DNA from: Microbotryum silenes-acaulis
Lineage: Eukaryota > Basidiomycota > Microbotryomycetes > Microbotryales > Microbotryaceae
Assembly: GCA_003665825.1 (NCBI GenBank)
Contig: QPFY01000024.1
Location: 170,621-234,620 of the forward strand
DNA: 64,000 nt
Reading direction: 5' to 3'
Shown here: in pieces, positions 25,232-37,500 of the stretch
How positions within the stretch are numbered: the first letter of the stretch is position 1
Layout of the letters: every line of letters starts with the position of its first letter
Notes under the pieces: generated by a model
Seen by the model: the letters and a program-made list of their open reading frames with translations, nothing else
What the model was told of the DNA's origin: nothing
The model's database searches: none
Made by a program: the position numbers and the translations under genes

Positions 25232-27632
25232 TCAAAGCTTGATCGGATCGGCCCAAATCCACCGCTGCTCATCGTAACCCCTCAACGTATCCTCCAACAA
25301 GACCTTGCACCTCTTCGCGACATAAACGGTGCGATCCGTCGTTTGTTGACGCAATTGCGCAATCTTGTCTTCCTCCAAAGGTCGTTCAACGAGTTCGGCA
25401 AGGGATTCGACGGCTTGTTCGAGATCACTGTATATGCAGAAGACAAGGTGTCTAGTAAATACTTATTCGTTGGCCCAGTCTAGCCTCAGATTCGGCGCTC
25501 ACTTTTGGTTATCCTCAAACATCTGCGTCTGGTTGTTTTTCGCGAGGTAGAACGTCATCGCATACGTCCACTTGAGGATCGTCCTTGCCCTTGTCAATTC
25601 CTGCACGGCCTTGGCAAGGAACTGGACCTCGATCCATGACAAGGTTGAATGCTCTTGCATCTCGTCCATCTTCTTTTCCGTACGGAGGGCCAACTCTTTC
25701 TCGAGCTTGATCGATTGCTCGTGGTTCGCATAGCGGTTGTAGTACTGCAAAGTCCAATCGAAACATCAGTTCGAAACTTTTCCCACAGAAGCGAGCGATG
25801 CCAAAGAGAACGTACATGGAGGTATCGCTTCAGACTCGCCCTCGACTTGCTCTGCACATCCTCGATCCCCTTCTCACCCTTCTCCTCGAACCGTGCGCAA
25901 TTGTACCAAGCCGTGCCATGATCGGACCACGGGCCCATGCACACCCAGCAAAACTCCCACTGACACCTCTTGCACGTCATATGATTGCACCCTCCGTTCT
26001 TCTCGATCGTCGAATTGCACTTTGTGCATTCCTTGGTGTTAGCTTGGATCCAATTGCTCGTTTCGGAATCGTCGGCGCACTTCTTGAGCCAGCGCTTGAC
26101 GATCGGGCAAACACAGGGGCGATGATCGGCTTCGCCGCAGCCGAAGCAGGACATGTGCGAGCACGCGCACTCGACGGTCGGGATCACGCAGTCGAGTTGT
26201 CGCGGCGTGACGTTGCATTCGATCGCGTAGTCGCAGTTGGGCGCGGGGCACCATCGCAGCTGGTTGTTGTCGTCAACGTAGGTGCGGTTCAACAGAGAGC
26301 GGTAGCGCGCCAACGTATCGTCGTCGGCGAGGAGTTCAACGGTCCGTTCGTCGACAATGACGTTGCAGTCCTTGCCCATGCACTGTATCCGTCGACTCTC
26401 GCCTTCGTCGTTGATCTTGGCCATGACGTAGGTAAAGTAGCACGCCTTGCAAACTGAGCAGACGGCAGCGCTGGAAAGGTCAGTCGCTCAGCATAATGAC
26501 CTATCAAACCACCGGCAGCTCACATCGATGATCGCAACTCAGCGCGAGAGTCACTTGGTTCGAGTCGTCGTAGCAAATGCTACATTCGAAACCTCGCACG
26601 CGCTTGAGGCGAGGCTGAGAACCACTTTCCTGAATGCCGGCTTTGGCCAAGGTCCCTTCCGAGTCTTCCATGTAGGCCTGTGCGCGAGCGTGCATGCCGT
26701 ACAGGTTAGTACTTGCAGCGACAGCAAGTTTTTGAAAGAGCACGCACCTCGAGCAGCTTCTCCTTCTTCCAGGCAAAGTAGCGCAACAGAACGGCGGCTC
26801 CCTCGGGCTATAAGTGGCAAGAGGGCGAGGCGCGAAAAGTCAGTTCGGCACAATCATAGGCAGAACGAGGAAGCGGTCGTTGTTGAGGACAGGAAGAAGC
26901 GATTCCAAAGAACAAGCGATGAACTCGTCGTACACAGCTTGTCCCTTGGCTTGGTTCGCGCTATGTCATCCAGATTCCCCGCCCGATGTCAACGAGACGG
27001 AACTGACCTTGAGCTTGAGCATATCCGCAACGTAATCGACGGCCCTGCTCTGTTCATCCTTGAGTTCCTGCGAACTAAGGACCCTGAACTCGACCTCCCC
27101 GACGCGACGAAAGGAAGAAATGTTGGACGCGCGAGCCTTGCCTTTGCCTTTGGGGTCGAGCGAGCCTCGTCGATCGGTCGGGCAGGTCGAGGACGGATCG
27201 CCGAGTGGGGAGAAGCCCGAGTCCGAGATGAAGCCTTCGGACAGTTCGGAATCGTCGTCGTAGTCTGTGGGAGTGGTCACAGTGTCAGCATGGGTGTGTG
27301 CACGGTGCTTTCGGCGGTGATACGTGGGCAGTGGCTTGGTTGGCCCAGCCCGGTGTCTCTGGTGGAGGCGATGTCGAGGCGCGTCATCATCATGTGTGCG
27401 GAGGCGCGCGCGACACACTGACCGACACGGCCCAGAGCGGCAGGAAGCGAGGCGGCGCCGGCGGCCAGGGGAAGGGGAACGAGCGAGAGCACGAGAACAG
27501 GGCAAAAATCCATCCCATGTGCAGCTACAGTACCACTAACTGACCTTGCTCCATGTCCTCATCATCAAAGTCATCGGCCGCATCCGAGTAGTTATCGGAC
27601 AACTCGCTCATCGAGGCTTCTTCGTCCGACAT
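25232..27632 (-). CDS. Ariadne-type RBR E3 ubiquitin ligase
   Basis: RING-between-RING ligase that takes ubiquitin from UbcH7-type E2 onto its own cysteine and then to substrate, often with neddylated cullins. Start ATG 27632 (MSDEEASMSELSDNYSDAAD), stop 25232-25234, several short introns. An acidic N-terminus is followed by a UBA-like segment (FRVLSSQELKDEQSRAVDYV). RING1 starts at FECSICYDD...LSCDH. The IBR contains WCPAPNCDYAIEC and CSHMSCFGCGEADHRPC. RING2 is ECTKCNSTIEKNGGCNHMTC followed by EFCWVCMGPWSDHG, in which the Cys of GGCNHM is the catalytic residue by comparison with HHARI. The C-terminal Ariadne domain (YYNRYANHEQSIKLEKELAL, SWIEVQFLAKAVQELTRAR) matches HHARI closely. Orthologue of the ARI1/HHARI group. 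Confidence 0.92.
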
Positions 27633-28347
27633 GATGAGACGTCGATGGGAAAGAGAGGTGTGGGTGAGTCGAGGTAAGGCCTGAGCTAATCGGTGTGGCG
27701 TCTCGATCGCGTCGTGGTGTCGGCGATGGGGTGTAACTTGGGAGGATGAACTGCGATTTGCTGATGTAGCACTGATACGAATCGAAAGCACCTGGAGTCC
27801 AACGACACGGACGATAGGGTATGGAGAGAGAGGGGAGAGAACAGCAAACAACCGGCGAACACGGGTCTCGTCGAGATGGGGGTGGTGGTCAAGAGTTAGA
27901 GCGAGGCCAAGCCCGGATTCCTCAATAGACGCGGGTCGGGCAGTCTCCCGAGCGCTCTCACTGATCACGCTTTGCACTCAAGTCACACTTGTCATCAAGT
28001 GCACCGAGATGTACATTTCCTTCGCAACATGGTATCTCTACCGTGTGGCCCATCTGTTCTCGCCGGCTAAATTCTACGGGACAAAGCCGGCGTCCGTGTC
28101 TCGGCCTTAGCGTTTAGGAAAAAGATGAACGAGTAAACCTTGACCCCCTAATTCTAGTGCGCTTGCCCTCGCAGCAGGAAAAGCAACCAAGCCAAGTCTC
28201 TCAACCTCATTGATGTGATTATACAATTTCGAAGACATAAAGGATACGCTTCGACTGTAGATGAAGGCTCGGGTCACAGCAAACCCGCTATCATTGTTTT
28301 CGGTCCCGATCCTCTTGACATGCTGCTTCTTCCCAAACATCGACCCA
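27633..28347. other. Upstream region of the ariadne gene and 3' region of SmD1
   Basis: About 700 bp holding the promoter of the ariadne gene and the 3' untranslated region of SmD1, both on the minus strand. No other gene supported. Confidence 0.45.
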
Positions 28348-29346
28348 CTACAGCCCCCTACCGCGACCACGGCCACGGCCACGACCACGACCACCTCGCA
28401 GCACTTCCTTGACGCGTCCTCGACCAGCTCCGGAGCCACCCTGAAAACCGAAAAGCGAGCCCAAGTCAGCAAATCGAAGTTGAACGCAGACTCTCGCTTC
28501 CAACGCTGAGAGCACGTACATCCTTTCGCTTCTTTGGTTTCGGTGCGTCGTCAATCAAGAGCGTGTCCAACGGTAACGAGTCGGGGAGGATGAAGTAGCG
28601 CACGTTGTTGCCTCGGATCGCTAACGAGTCGAGCGATTGGGGTTCCCGGTTGCGCACGGTCATCTTGACCGCCTTCAAGTGCGTGTTCATCGAGAGGTCG
28701 ACACCTGCGAGAAGGATTAAGAGTTAAAGAATGAGGTCGCGGACATAGCATGGTGTCTTCGCTGGCTGCATGGCCAAACGCACCGGTGATGGTGCCGTTG
28801 ACGACTGTGCCGTTCTTGAGCTCGATCGTCACCGTCTCATTGTTGAGCTTCATCTGATCGAGTTTCAAATTGAATCACATTAGCACACATGCCCTCCAGC
28901 TGCCTGCTCTGGTAGAGTTAGATGCCGAGGTGGGTGCGACCTGAATGGGCACCGAGCGATGGAAGTCGTCGGATCCATGTAGGAGATGGTGACAGTACTT
29001 GAGCTTACAAGGAATCTGCGAATAGATGCGAAAGATGTCAGTCAGGTTCGATATGCATGGGGTTCACGCCGTGTCTGTGGTCTGAGCGAGCGGAGGTGGA
29101 TGTGAATCGACTTGGGAGTCGCGGTCGAATGCAGGTCGAGGTCACAAACAGATGATCCGGTACACGGCCAGATCAGGGAAAGCATGCTCAAACCGAGGTA
29201 GTCGTGACATGACTCGTATAATCGTGCCTCCGTGATACCAGTCGGTGTCGATCGAGGTGTCACACGAGCGCAACTTGCGCGTCCATCGCTTCGACGGAGA
29301 CAAAGTCCAAGTAGTGGATTCTGAGAGCTTACCTGACCAACTTCAT
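28348..29346 (-). CDS. SMD1: Small nuclear ribonucleoprotein SmD1
   Basis: Core Sm-ring protein of spliceosomal snRNPs in the nucleus. Five exons resolve exactly as complement of 29333-29346, 29009-29015, 28784-28853, 28520-28704 and 28348-28440, giving 122 residues with no phase conflict. The protein starts [19 protein letters not shown], contains Sm1 ([20 protein letters not shown]) and Sm2 ([20 protein letters not shown]), and ends in the Arg-Gly tail ([15 protein letters not shown]) that is symmetrically dimethylated in other species. Exon 2 is only 7 nt (attcctt), completing codons 5-7 (R-F-L). Long introns relative to this genome separate the first three exons. Confidence 0.95.
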
Positions 29347-29822
29347 GGTGAAGGATGTGCGGGTAAGTGAATGACGCGGATGGGTGTGAAGAGTCGAACG
29401 AGCGCGAATGTACCGGGCCCAGCTTTGGCCCAGCGCACGGACTGCAGCGGCCGGCTCAAGCAGGCGCGCGTAGGGCAGCGTAGGACAGCGTCCGGCAGCG
29501 CTGCGTCAGTGCAGCGTCTGCTAATAGCGTCTGAGTAGCGTCTGAGTAGCGTCTGGCGCTGTCAGTGCGCGTGGGTGGCCGCGGCTGGCAGCTGCTCTTT
29601 GGATTGTGGCCGACCACCTACCGTCCCGAGACCCGAGCCTCAGACCACCTTGGGGGTGTTGACACCTCTCCACCAGGGGTTCGAGTGTGATCTTTGCCCA
29701 CACCTCACCCTCGGTTCACTCTGCACTCGACTCTTTACTCGGGCCCACCAGCTGATCCGTCGATCCGATCCCGGTCCTGCCTTCTCCCGACGCGACCGCC
29801 GACTGAGGGCCAGCCAACGACA
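29347..29822. promoter_or_regulatory. Bidirectional promoter with short tandem repeat
   Basis: Divergent gap between SmD1 (minus) and STE50 (plus). At about 29515-29560 there are three tandem copies of an 11-bp unit (tagcgtctgag-like), preceded by several related gcagcgt units from 29475. Short repeats of this type may bind a factor or be simple slippage. No gene seen. Confidence 0.5.
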
Positions 29823-32800
29823 ATGGACAAGACGAGCCCCAGTCCCACGCCCACGGCGACCACTTTCGCACCTCGATCACCTCAATGCCCCTTGATCGAA
29901 CTCGACGAATCTGGTGTGGCCGACTTGTTCGCCTCGCTTGGGTTTCCGTTCTATCAGGAGCAGCTCAATCGTCAGTTCACCACGCGCTGCCTATTCAGGA
30001 GACACCCGGACAGGAGGCCAGGGCGGGATGGTCACAGACACGCCAGGGCCACGGAAAGCCCGCTCCACGATGTGATCCTGACTGAGTGATTTGCTCCCAT
30101 AGAACATGCCATCACGGGCGAGATCCTTGTACACCTCGACCACGAGGCGCTCAAGGACGTCGGCATCCATTCGGTCGGACAACGGTTGGCGATCCTCAGG
30201 AGCGTCTATACCCTCAAGGTGCAGCAAAACATCCCCATCGAAGCGGGGCATTATGTTCCTCCTTGTGCGTTTTGAAGTTTATTTGAATCGGTACCACTCC
30301 ACTTCGTGTGCTGACGTGACCATGCATTTCGAACTCGAATTCGGCCTCACCCCACCCCCACCCCACCTCGGTTCGCCGTTCCTCTCCCCGTCTCTTGCTT
30401 TGCCCCAGCCGAGGACATGGAATCCGCAATAATGGATGGTCAGCTTGGTGTAGCAGCCTCGACGCAACAGGTCGTCGATCTACTCGGCGAAAGAGGTACG
30501 TGGAGAGCCCCTCATTCGCTTCCGTTTGGCCACCAATCCTGATCTCGGACTGTCACGTCACGGGTCGTATCAGATCAACGAATTCGGAACCTCGAGATGG
30601 AAGTGCAACGGTTGTATGACACGCTACAGACAATACGGGATGATACGCTATTGCGGTCGTCCACCAAGGTACGGTGATGAATACAGCCCGCAGATGATGA
30701 TACAAGGGACTAACACACTTTGACCTCGCATTGCTCTCGTTGCAGGCTCCTCGACCGACCGTACGGTCCCCGACATCCGGCCTATTCCCTCACCCACTCT
30801 CGAACCAGTCGACCTTGTCCAGGGCAAATTCGACCTCGGTACGCCCATCGACGACGGCCGGAGTGCTCTCTCACAGCGCCTTGCCCGACTCTCCTCGCTC
30901 GCCCATGGACTCGCCTCGTCTCCTCGTCTCGGACGGGTCCCTGTACCCTTCTGGCGCCTCAAGTGTAGGCGATCTTTCACCTCAACACCACTTCTCGCCC
31001 CACGAGTATCAATCCGTCTCGCTTCCCGCTACGGCCGTGACCCCGACAACTTCCTCCACTCACGTCACGAACGACCACCACGGCGGCCACGGTGATTCGC
31101 ATCCCTTCAATCATCAGTTGAACTCGTCGACCAACTCGAACTATTCACATTCTCAAGACCTGAGTTCATCGACGACCTCCTCTTTGGCCGTCCCAAGCCG
31201 TCAAGCCAGCGATCGTGATCGTGACCGTGACCGTGACCGTGACCGTACCGGCTGGGATCGCTCGGCCGATTCGAACAGCAAACCCGTCTCCTCTCCTTCG
31301 GCGATGACCACCACCAGTGTTGCAAGCGGTACTGCGTCCTCGTCGGCTGATAACCCTTATCGAAGCTTCCGAGTCACGCTGGAGGACCCTTGTTACAAGG
31401 TCTTGCCCGCTGCGTTGAAAAAGTACAAGATCAACGACGACTGGAAACAATACGCGCTGTTCATTTGTTACGGCAATACAGGTGAGTGGTCTCGATGCTT
31501 ATGTATCAGACGCGGTCTTTGCTCACTCTGGTTCCATTTACGATGTGCCCCACCGATAGAGCGATGTTTGGCCTACGATGAGAAACCCTTGATTCTTTTC
31601 CAGAAACTCAAAGAATCGAACAACAACCCCGTCTTCATGCTCCGCCACATTAAGGACATCAAATCGCCCATCGCGTTCGCTACAGCCAAGCACGCTGCCA
31701 AAAAAGAGAAACGCGCTCCCGGGATCGGAAACGGAGTCGACAAAGTCCCGACGATGAATCGGGATGGTGTGAGTGCGCGACCGACGAGGTTGCATCATCC
31801 GCCTGTGTTGTTGCCTGTCGGGAAGGAGGCGGGCAAGCAGGGCTTAGGCGGGGAGGAGGATATGAAACCGCCTATTTCGCCGAGAGAGGTACCCGGGTAT
31901 TGTATTGCTATCTACCCTTATCTGGCCGAACGAGAGTGAGCTGTTGTGGCGGTATGTTGTTTGACGGGTTCAAGGCTGACCTCTACACGCCTTCTTTTCA
32001 CCAGGGACGAATTTGATGTTTCGGTCGGCGACAGTGAGTCATTGGCCCCGGACCCGCGTAATTCGTGACGAGTCTGAACTGACCTGGACTCGTATTCCTG
32101 TCTCACAGCCTTCATCATTATCTCCAAAACCAAAGGATGGTGGGTCGTATACCGGGATCTCGGCCCCTCGTCCTCATCACTCGACTCCCCCGTCCCCCGC
32201 AAATCCGCCTGGGTACCCGCCGGTTGTCTCCTCGAAACGACCGTCCCTCCCCTATCCCTCGCCGATCCATCGATCCTTGCCTCGGCTTCCTCCCTCCCTA
32301 GTACGGCCGCGAACGTCCCTATCGAACCTCAATACGTCGTCTCCGTTTCGACGCCGAATATTGCTTTGACGGATTTTGCGAAGACGAGGAGTGATGAGTT
32401 AGATATCAAGAAAGGGCAACAGTTGAGGATTTTGAAGAGGTATAATCACTGTCAGTTTGATAAACAGTTGAATGACTTTGGGAGGGTGGTGGAGTGTGAG
32501 CTTACTTCTTCGGACTTATCTTCCTGACAGGGTCGTATGCGATTCGAGAGGATGGACATCGTGGATGGGTGAGTCTAAACTAAAGTACATACCGTATAGA
32601 GCGTTTCGAGGACAAGAGCTGACGGCTTATGTCCGTGTAACACTTGTCCTGCCACGCAACTTGATACGCGAAGATTCCGAGCTGGTGAGGGTTTTCTCCT
32701 ACTGCTTAGAGCGCGCGAGGTAAAGTCATGCTGGCCGTGCTAATCATTACTTCGATCGTATTCCAGGTTCTGTGGCCGCATCCCCCGAACAGGAGAAGGG

Positions 32801-33028
32801 ACTCCCACAACACCAACCACTGCCGAAGGACTCAAGTCCTCCACCGGCGCCTCGTCAGCCAATCTATCCCATTCGACGGGCTCAACTTCCAACCCCTCAA
32901 CTACAACCTCGACGTCAAATGGACTACCCAAATTAGGCTCTACTCTCCCACCCATCAAGACGGGTGGCGGGTTGATGGATGATGTGCCTTTGCTTGGTGG
33001 GAGAACGGAGAGGAGTGAAGAGGTTTGA
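29823..33028 (+). CDS. STE50: Ste50-type MAPK adaptor with SAM, RA and C-terminal SH3 regions
   Basis: Adaptor that links Ste11-type MAPKKKs to upstream GTPases and membranes in mating, filamentation and HOG signalling. Exons: 29823-29970, 30103-30264, 30409-30495, 30574-30668, 30746-31481, 31560-31935, 32005-32033, 32109-32450 and 32531-32568, plus a last exon from about 32766. The SAM domain spans exons 1-2 (DESGVADLFASLGFPFYQEQ to QRLAILRSVYTLKVQQ). A short coiled coil (RIRNLEMEVQRLYDTLQT) and a long Ser-rich linker with a DRDRDR repeat (31216-31250) follow. The RA domain is YRSFRVTLEDPCYKVLPAAL to FMLRHIKD. Two SH3-like segments follow (YCIAIYPYLAERE...KGWWVVYRD...VPAGCL and YVVSVSTPNIALTDFAKTRS...REDGHRGW). 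The frame of the last exon is unresolved: the most protein-like frame ends at 33028 (MDDVPLLGG) but needs one base that the splice does not supply. Confidence 0.85.
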
Positions 33029-34512
33029 GTGTGACGTGGTAGTCTGTGGAGTTCGCCGAGGATCCACGCGTGGCGTGATTATTTCTTGCGCCTTCTATTT
33101 TGGTGTAGGCTTCTTTCATGATTGTAAATTCTCGGTCACGGTAGGTGCTAGGGCTCGGGGGGCGTTGTGCGCCCACGCTGCGTGATTCGAGGTCGTTGCG
33201 AGCTTGGGAGGGAAAAAAAGATCGGCGCGGGTCCGAGAACCTCATTTGATGGAGGTGTTTTGTGTGCAATCTTTTAAGAAGATGTAACTTTGGCCGCGAT
33301 AAGAATGAGCTGTTCACCATAGCCAACATGACGTGACCAGCATGACGTAGTATCTACCTAGCATGTCAAAATAATGACTTTGGAAGGTCCTAGGCACGGG
33401 CGAGCGCCTGGTCCAGCAGTATGAGTTGGGGTGACGAAACCCGGCAGCCACTGGTCCTCCTCAAAGCGATGAGCCTGCGCCAAAATCGGTCGAAATCGCC
33501 GAGAGCCGCCCGAATGGACATCGGGTCGACGGGCGTAGGACTCCGACGGAGTAGAGACGCGTAAAAACCCGTTGTCTCGGGGGCCGACAACCCGGGAGGA
33601 GCCACGACACGACGCCTAGGCCCTCGCTTTGGCGCGATCTTGCCCAACTGGTCCCCAAACTCGCCACACGCCACACGCTCGAATTCCTTGAATATAGATT
33701 TTGCCCCAAGAGGGGGTTTGTTGACGTTAACGCAGATGCAACAAGACAAAAGGCCGACATGGAAATACAGCATTTCATCGCTGGGTGCAGTGGTGGAGGG
33801 ATTTGCCGGTTACGACTTTGGGTTGGAAGGAGGGAGAAGGAAAAAAGAGGTTCGAGGATAGGAGGGAGGAAGATGAACGGTCCTTTCCAGAGCGTTGGTA
33901 ATTTTCTGAGTTTCACAGTATCTACTGCTGAACATCTCTTCTGAATTTCAAGCTTTACAAATGTTGGTCTTTGGGAGTCCTGTAGTAGTGTTTTTAAGCT
34001 CGCTAGACGCCGTTTCGGGCATTCCACTGACTTTCGCAAACAGGCGCACAGGCGGGGCCCGGCCGACGGCCGACGCTCGCGTGCGCTTCTGCTTGGTGCC
34101 GGTCGCCCTCACGCGAGATTCAAGCTATTCAAGCGCGCGATCAACACGGCTGATCGAGACGGCAGAGGGCGGACTTTTGGACGAGAGAGCTCCCGTTGTC
34201 ACTACCTCCGACGGTTTATTTCTCCAACCTCTCGTCGGCAATCTGATCCTCGGCCACGTTGATCGACCTATCAGCTGCAGCTGCCCGCCGGGAAAGGGAT
34301 CATCAACTCTGTCCTGACGTCGACTCGAGTCCCGCTTCCGTCGCGGTCGATCGAGTGATCTGCGCTTGGCGTGCCTTGGTCGTCCCTTTGACGAAACTCG
34401 CCGCCGCCGCCGCTCGTGAGCCCACGTAGGGAGATACAACGCATCGGTGGAGAACGATTCGTCTACAGATTCAGGTCGTCTCAACCTGTACTCTACGGGG
34501 TCCAAGACACAG
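33029..34512. other. Gap between STE50 and the histidine kinase
   Basis: A 1.5-kb stretch containing the STE50 3' region, a possible minus-strand ORF (33390-33773) and the upstream region of the histidine kinase gene. Nothing else recognised. Confidence 0.4.
33390..33773 (-). CDS. Possible small protein or last exon, unrecognised
   Basis: The minus-strand frame is open from 33773 to a stop at 33390. The part after a possible acceptor (ttcaag near 33688) reads EFERVACGEFGDQLGKIAPK and ends RRLIALRRTSGCRVSSPQLI...ALARA, with mixed hydrophobic and charged composition like a real protein. I cannot connect it to a convincing upstream exon or to a family. It may be chance. Confidence 0.3.
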   Translation of the reverse strand: MLYFHVGLLSCCICVNVNKPPLGAKSIFKEFERVACGEFGDQLGKIAPKRGPRRRVVAPPGLSAPETTGFYASLLRRSPTPVDPMSIRAALGDFDRFWRRLIALRRTSGCRVSSPQLILLDQALARA

Positions 34513-37500
34513 ATGCCGTTCCAACTGTCGACGGCCAGGCCGGGCAAGAGCGAGTACCCGTTGCCTCCCCCCGCAGTCGCCTTCCAACCGCCTTCGGCCA
34601 AGGATGGGCTTAAGGTCCGATGGAGCAAGGTCAGTCGAGCAAGAGCCCAGGCCAGGCAGAGCCCCCGAGCGACGACGAAAGCGCCTCTGCCTTGGTGGGA
34701 TGTAGGGCATAGATTGCATCACTGACGCATGCACAACTCTGTACTCGGTCGCATCAGATCAAGAGAAGGATTGGGAATGGCTCCGCTCCAGGTACGTCGA
34801 GGACTCGTGTCGGATTCGGTCTGGGGATGAACGTTCCTAGCCCGCGACCCGGGGTGCGACGGTAACGCTGCACACTATATTCGGCACGAAGAGATGGTTT
34901 ATCATCTTTGGACGAGGGGCACAACTTGACCTTTTCTTGGCCCGAGATTGACGCAATTTGGACGTGTTGCAAAACTTTTGCAGGTGATTCACTAGGAGAT
35001 CCGACGACCGAAGGGACATCGGACAACGGCAGCTCGTACCGTGAAGGGGGGCTTTCGAGGAGACGAGAGCGAAGAGGCAGCGTCGACGACGACAAGGACG
35101 TGGAGGACCAGGGGGTGGATGTCGTCGTTGTCGAAGCACAGGGTGCACCCGAGGATTGGCGACGCGCCGTACCGAGAAGCTCGGGAGGTCAAGGCCCACC
35201 CGCGTCGGGAACCAGTCCGGGAGGAACCCATCTCAAGGGCGACGCAACGGCGATGCAGAGTGAGGGCAGCTCGATGCACCATCTGACAACGAACGAGAAT
35301 ATGGGCATCTTTTCGGCCGTGTGGAGCTTCTTACGATGGCGCATATGGGGCATGATATGGTGCGTTCAACACCGGCGAGGCGAACAAGGACTTTCTTCTG
35401 AGCTACCCTGGACTTACCATTGTTCTTGCGTGGTCTTGCTGCAGTCGCTTCTTCTTCCCCGCTTACGTTGATGCCAAGGTCGAAGACGGCTTTCAGGAGG
35501 AGCAATGGTGGAGCGCAAAATCTGTGAGCTGATTGCAAGGCTTGTGCCAAGGCTCTCTGACCTCGGTGCTCACTGTGTGCGCTTTGCTGGCACAGGTCCA
35601 TATCTTCGGTTCTTGCTTCCTCGTGTTCAGTTGGGTACTTGCCACCGCGATTCTCCAGAGGCCATGGTCACTGTGGAACAAGATTTCGTTCTACGGAATA
35701 CAACCAGTGTTCACCATCCCGCTCGCCCCCATGGCTGCACTGGATGTCCCGCGCAGGCGACCATGGCTTTGGCAAACGGTGGCGTTCTGCGCGCTTTGGA
35801 TTTATGCGATCAATAATGTCATTGACATGTACACTTGCGGGTAGGCCTTTGACGATTACCTAGCTCAATACCTCTGATCAGTGGGGCCTGATGTCATACG
35901 CTTGATTTTTCCGCGTATACAGTTTTTACACCACTCGTGCAAGATGCGGCAAGAAGGACTTTTTGGGCACGATGTACTATCCCAGTTGTCAGATTGTCAT
36001 CGGCCTCTTCGCGCTCGGGCAGAAAAGACTATACGCCTTGATCGGCGCCCTCTCGTGGGTCGTGGTCGTGGGCGCAACACTGCTTCCGCATCGCGTCACC
36101 TTCATCCGAAACGTCGTCAACCTCTTGCTCTTCCAGGGTTTCGTCCTATACCTGCACTATATGCGCGAGCTCTCCGACCGACGAATGTATACGCTTCGAG
36201 CGGAGCTCAAGATCCAGTATCAAGGCAAAGCACGGGCGCAGCAGAATGAGCGCAAACAGATGGACGCACGTCGCAGGTTCAGCTCGTGAGTGCCTGCACG
36301 ATTTGGTGGGCGCAGCACGCAGGGCGGCTCCCTAACCAAATTGCTCCTGCTTTTTTCGGACAGGTACATCTTCCACGAGGTTCGCGTGCCGCTTAACACA
36401 GCCAGTCTCGTCGTACAGCAGTGGAAAGCACTTGGCCTCATCGACCCCAACTCGGAGGCCGCGGTCGAATTTCAGGCCCTCGACTCGTCGCTGACGGCCA
36501 TGAGCCAAGTCTTGAACGACACGCTCGACTTCACGCGCATGGAGAGGGGTGGTTTCACCTCGGTCTCGCGGCCGTTCAGTCTCCACGATGTGATGAACTC
36601 GATCTTTGGGCCGTTGAAGCTGGATGCGCATGCTCGGGGGCTTGCCTTCGAGACCGCTTTGGACCTGCGCATCGACGATGTCGCAAAGCGGGCCATGTAT
36701 CCGGATGGTGCGAATGTGGAGCCGATTGCCGAAGGTGACGGTTGGATGATGGGTGACGAGATGAGGGTAAGTATCCGACATGTTCATGTCTTAGGTAGCC
36801 GAATCCTGATCCCATCTCTTGTCCCCTCGATCAGCTGCGACAAGTGATCAACAACCTGGCTTCGAACGCTTGCAAGTTCACGCCGGCCGGAGGTACGATC
36901 ACAATCGTCACTCGCCTCGTCTTTCCCGACCCAGAATGTGGCTCGCCCGACTGGCCCAAACACAGTACCAGCACGGACACGACGGCGGTCGATGGCGATG
37001 AATGCAAAGCCACAACCTTGTCTTCGAACCGGCTTGAACAGCACAACGTCGCGACTTCGCCCTCGGCTCCACCACAGAAGAGGGTACTCGTGGCTAGGAT
37101 AGAGGTTCGAGACACTGGAGTGGGAATCAAAACGCGGGCCATGACGGGCGATCGTAGTCTCTTCTCGGCGTTCGTGCAGACCGAGATTGGGAGACAGCAG
37201 GCGGGCAAGGGTACCGGGTAAGCACACGCGTATCGCGCTTCGTGGAGTGGGGAATATGACTGACCAATTTTTGCCTTCGTTGCCCGCCCCCGCAGATTGG
37301 GTCTGAGTCTCGTGCGCCAAATCGTGATGCTCAGTGGCGGTCGACTTGGAGTCAAGAGCAAAGTCGGCGAAGGTTCGACGTTCTGGGTCGAGATGCCGTT
37401 TGGTGTTGGACCGCAAGCCCGCGAGGTCGACGACGGGTTCCACATGGTCGGGATGCACCTCGAGAAGTCATCGTCATCGCCGTCACCTCCGTCCAACTCA

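Noticed and set aside
26447..27421. Plus-strand ORF of 324 codons
   Set aside because: It overlaps the ariadne RBR exons on the opposite strand, whose conserved RING/IBR motifs leave no doubt about the coding strand.
28107..28472. Minus-strand ORF of 121 codons downstream of SmD1
   Set aside because: It overlaps the last SmD1 exon in another frame and its Val/Ala repeat is the frame-shifted Arg-Gly tail.
34908..35471. Plus-strand ORF beginning MDEGHNLTF
   Set aside because: The first part is intron sequence; the real exon starts at 34984 after ttgcag, in the histidine kinase frame. The ORF start is not an independent gene.
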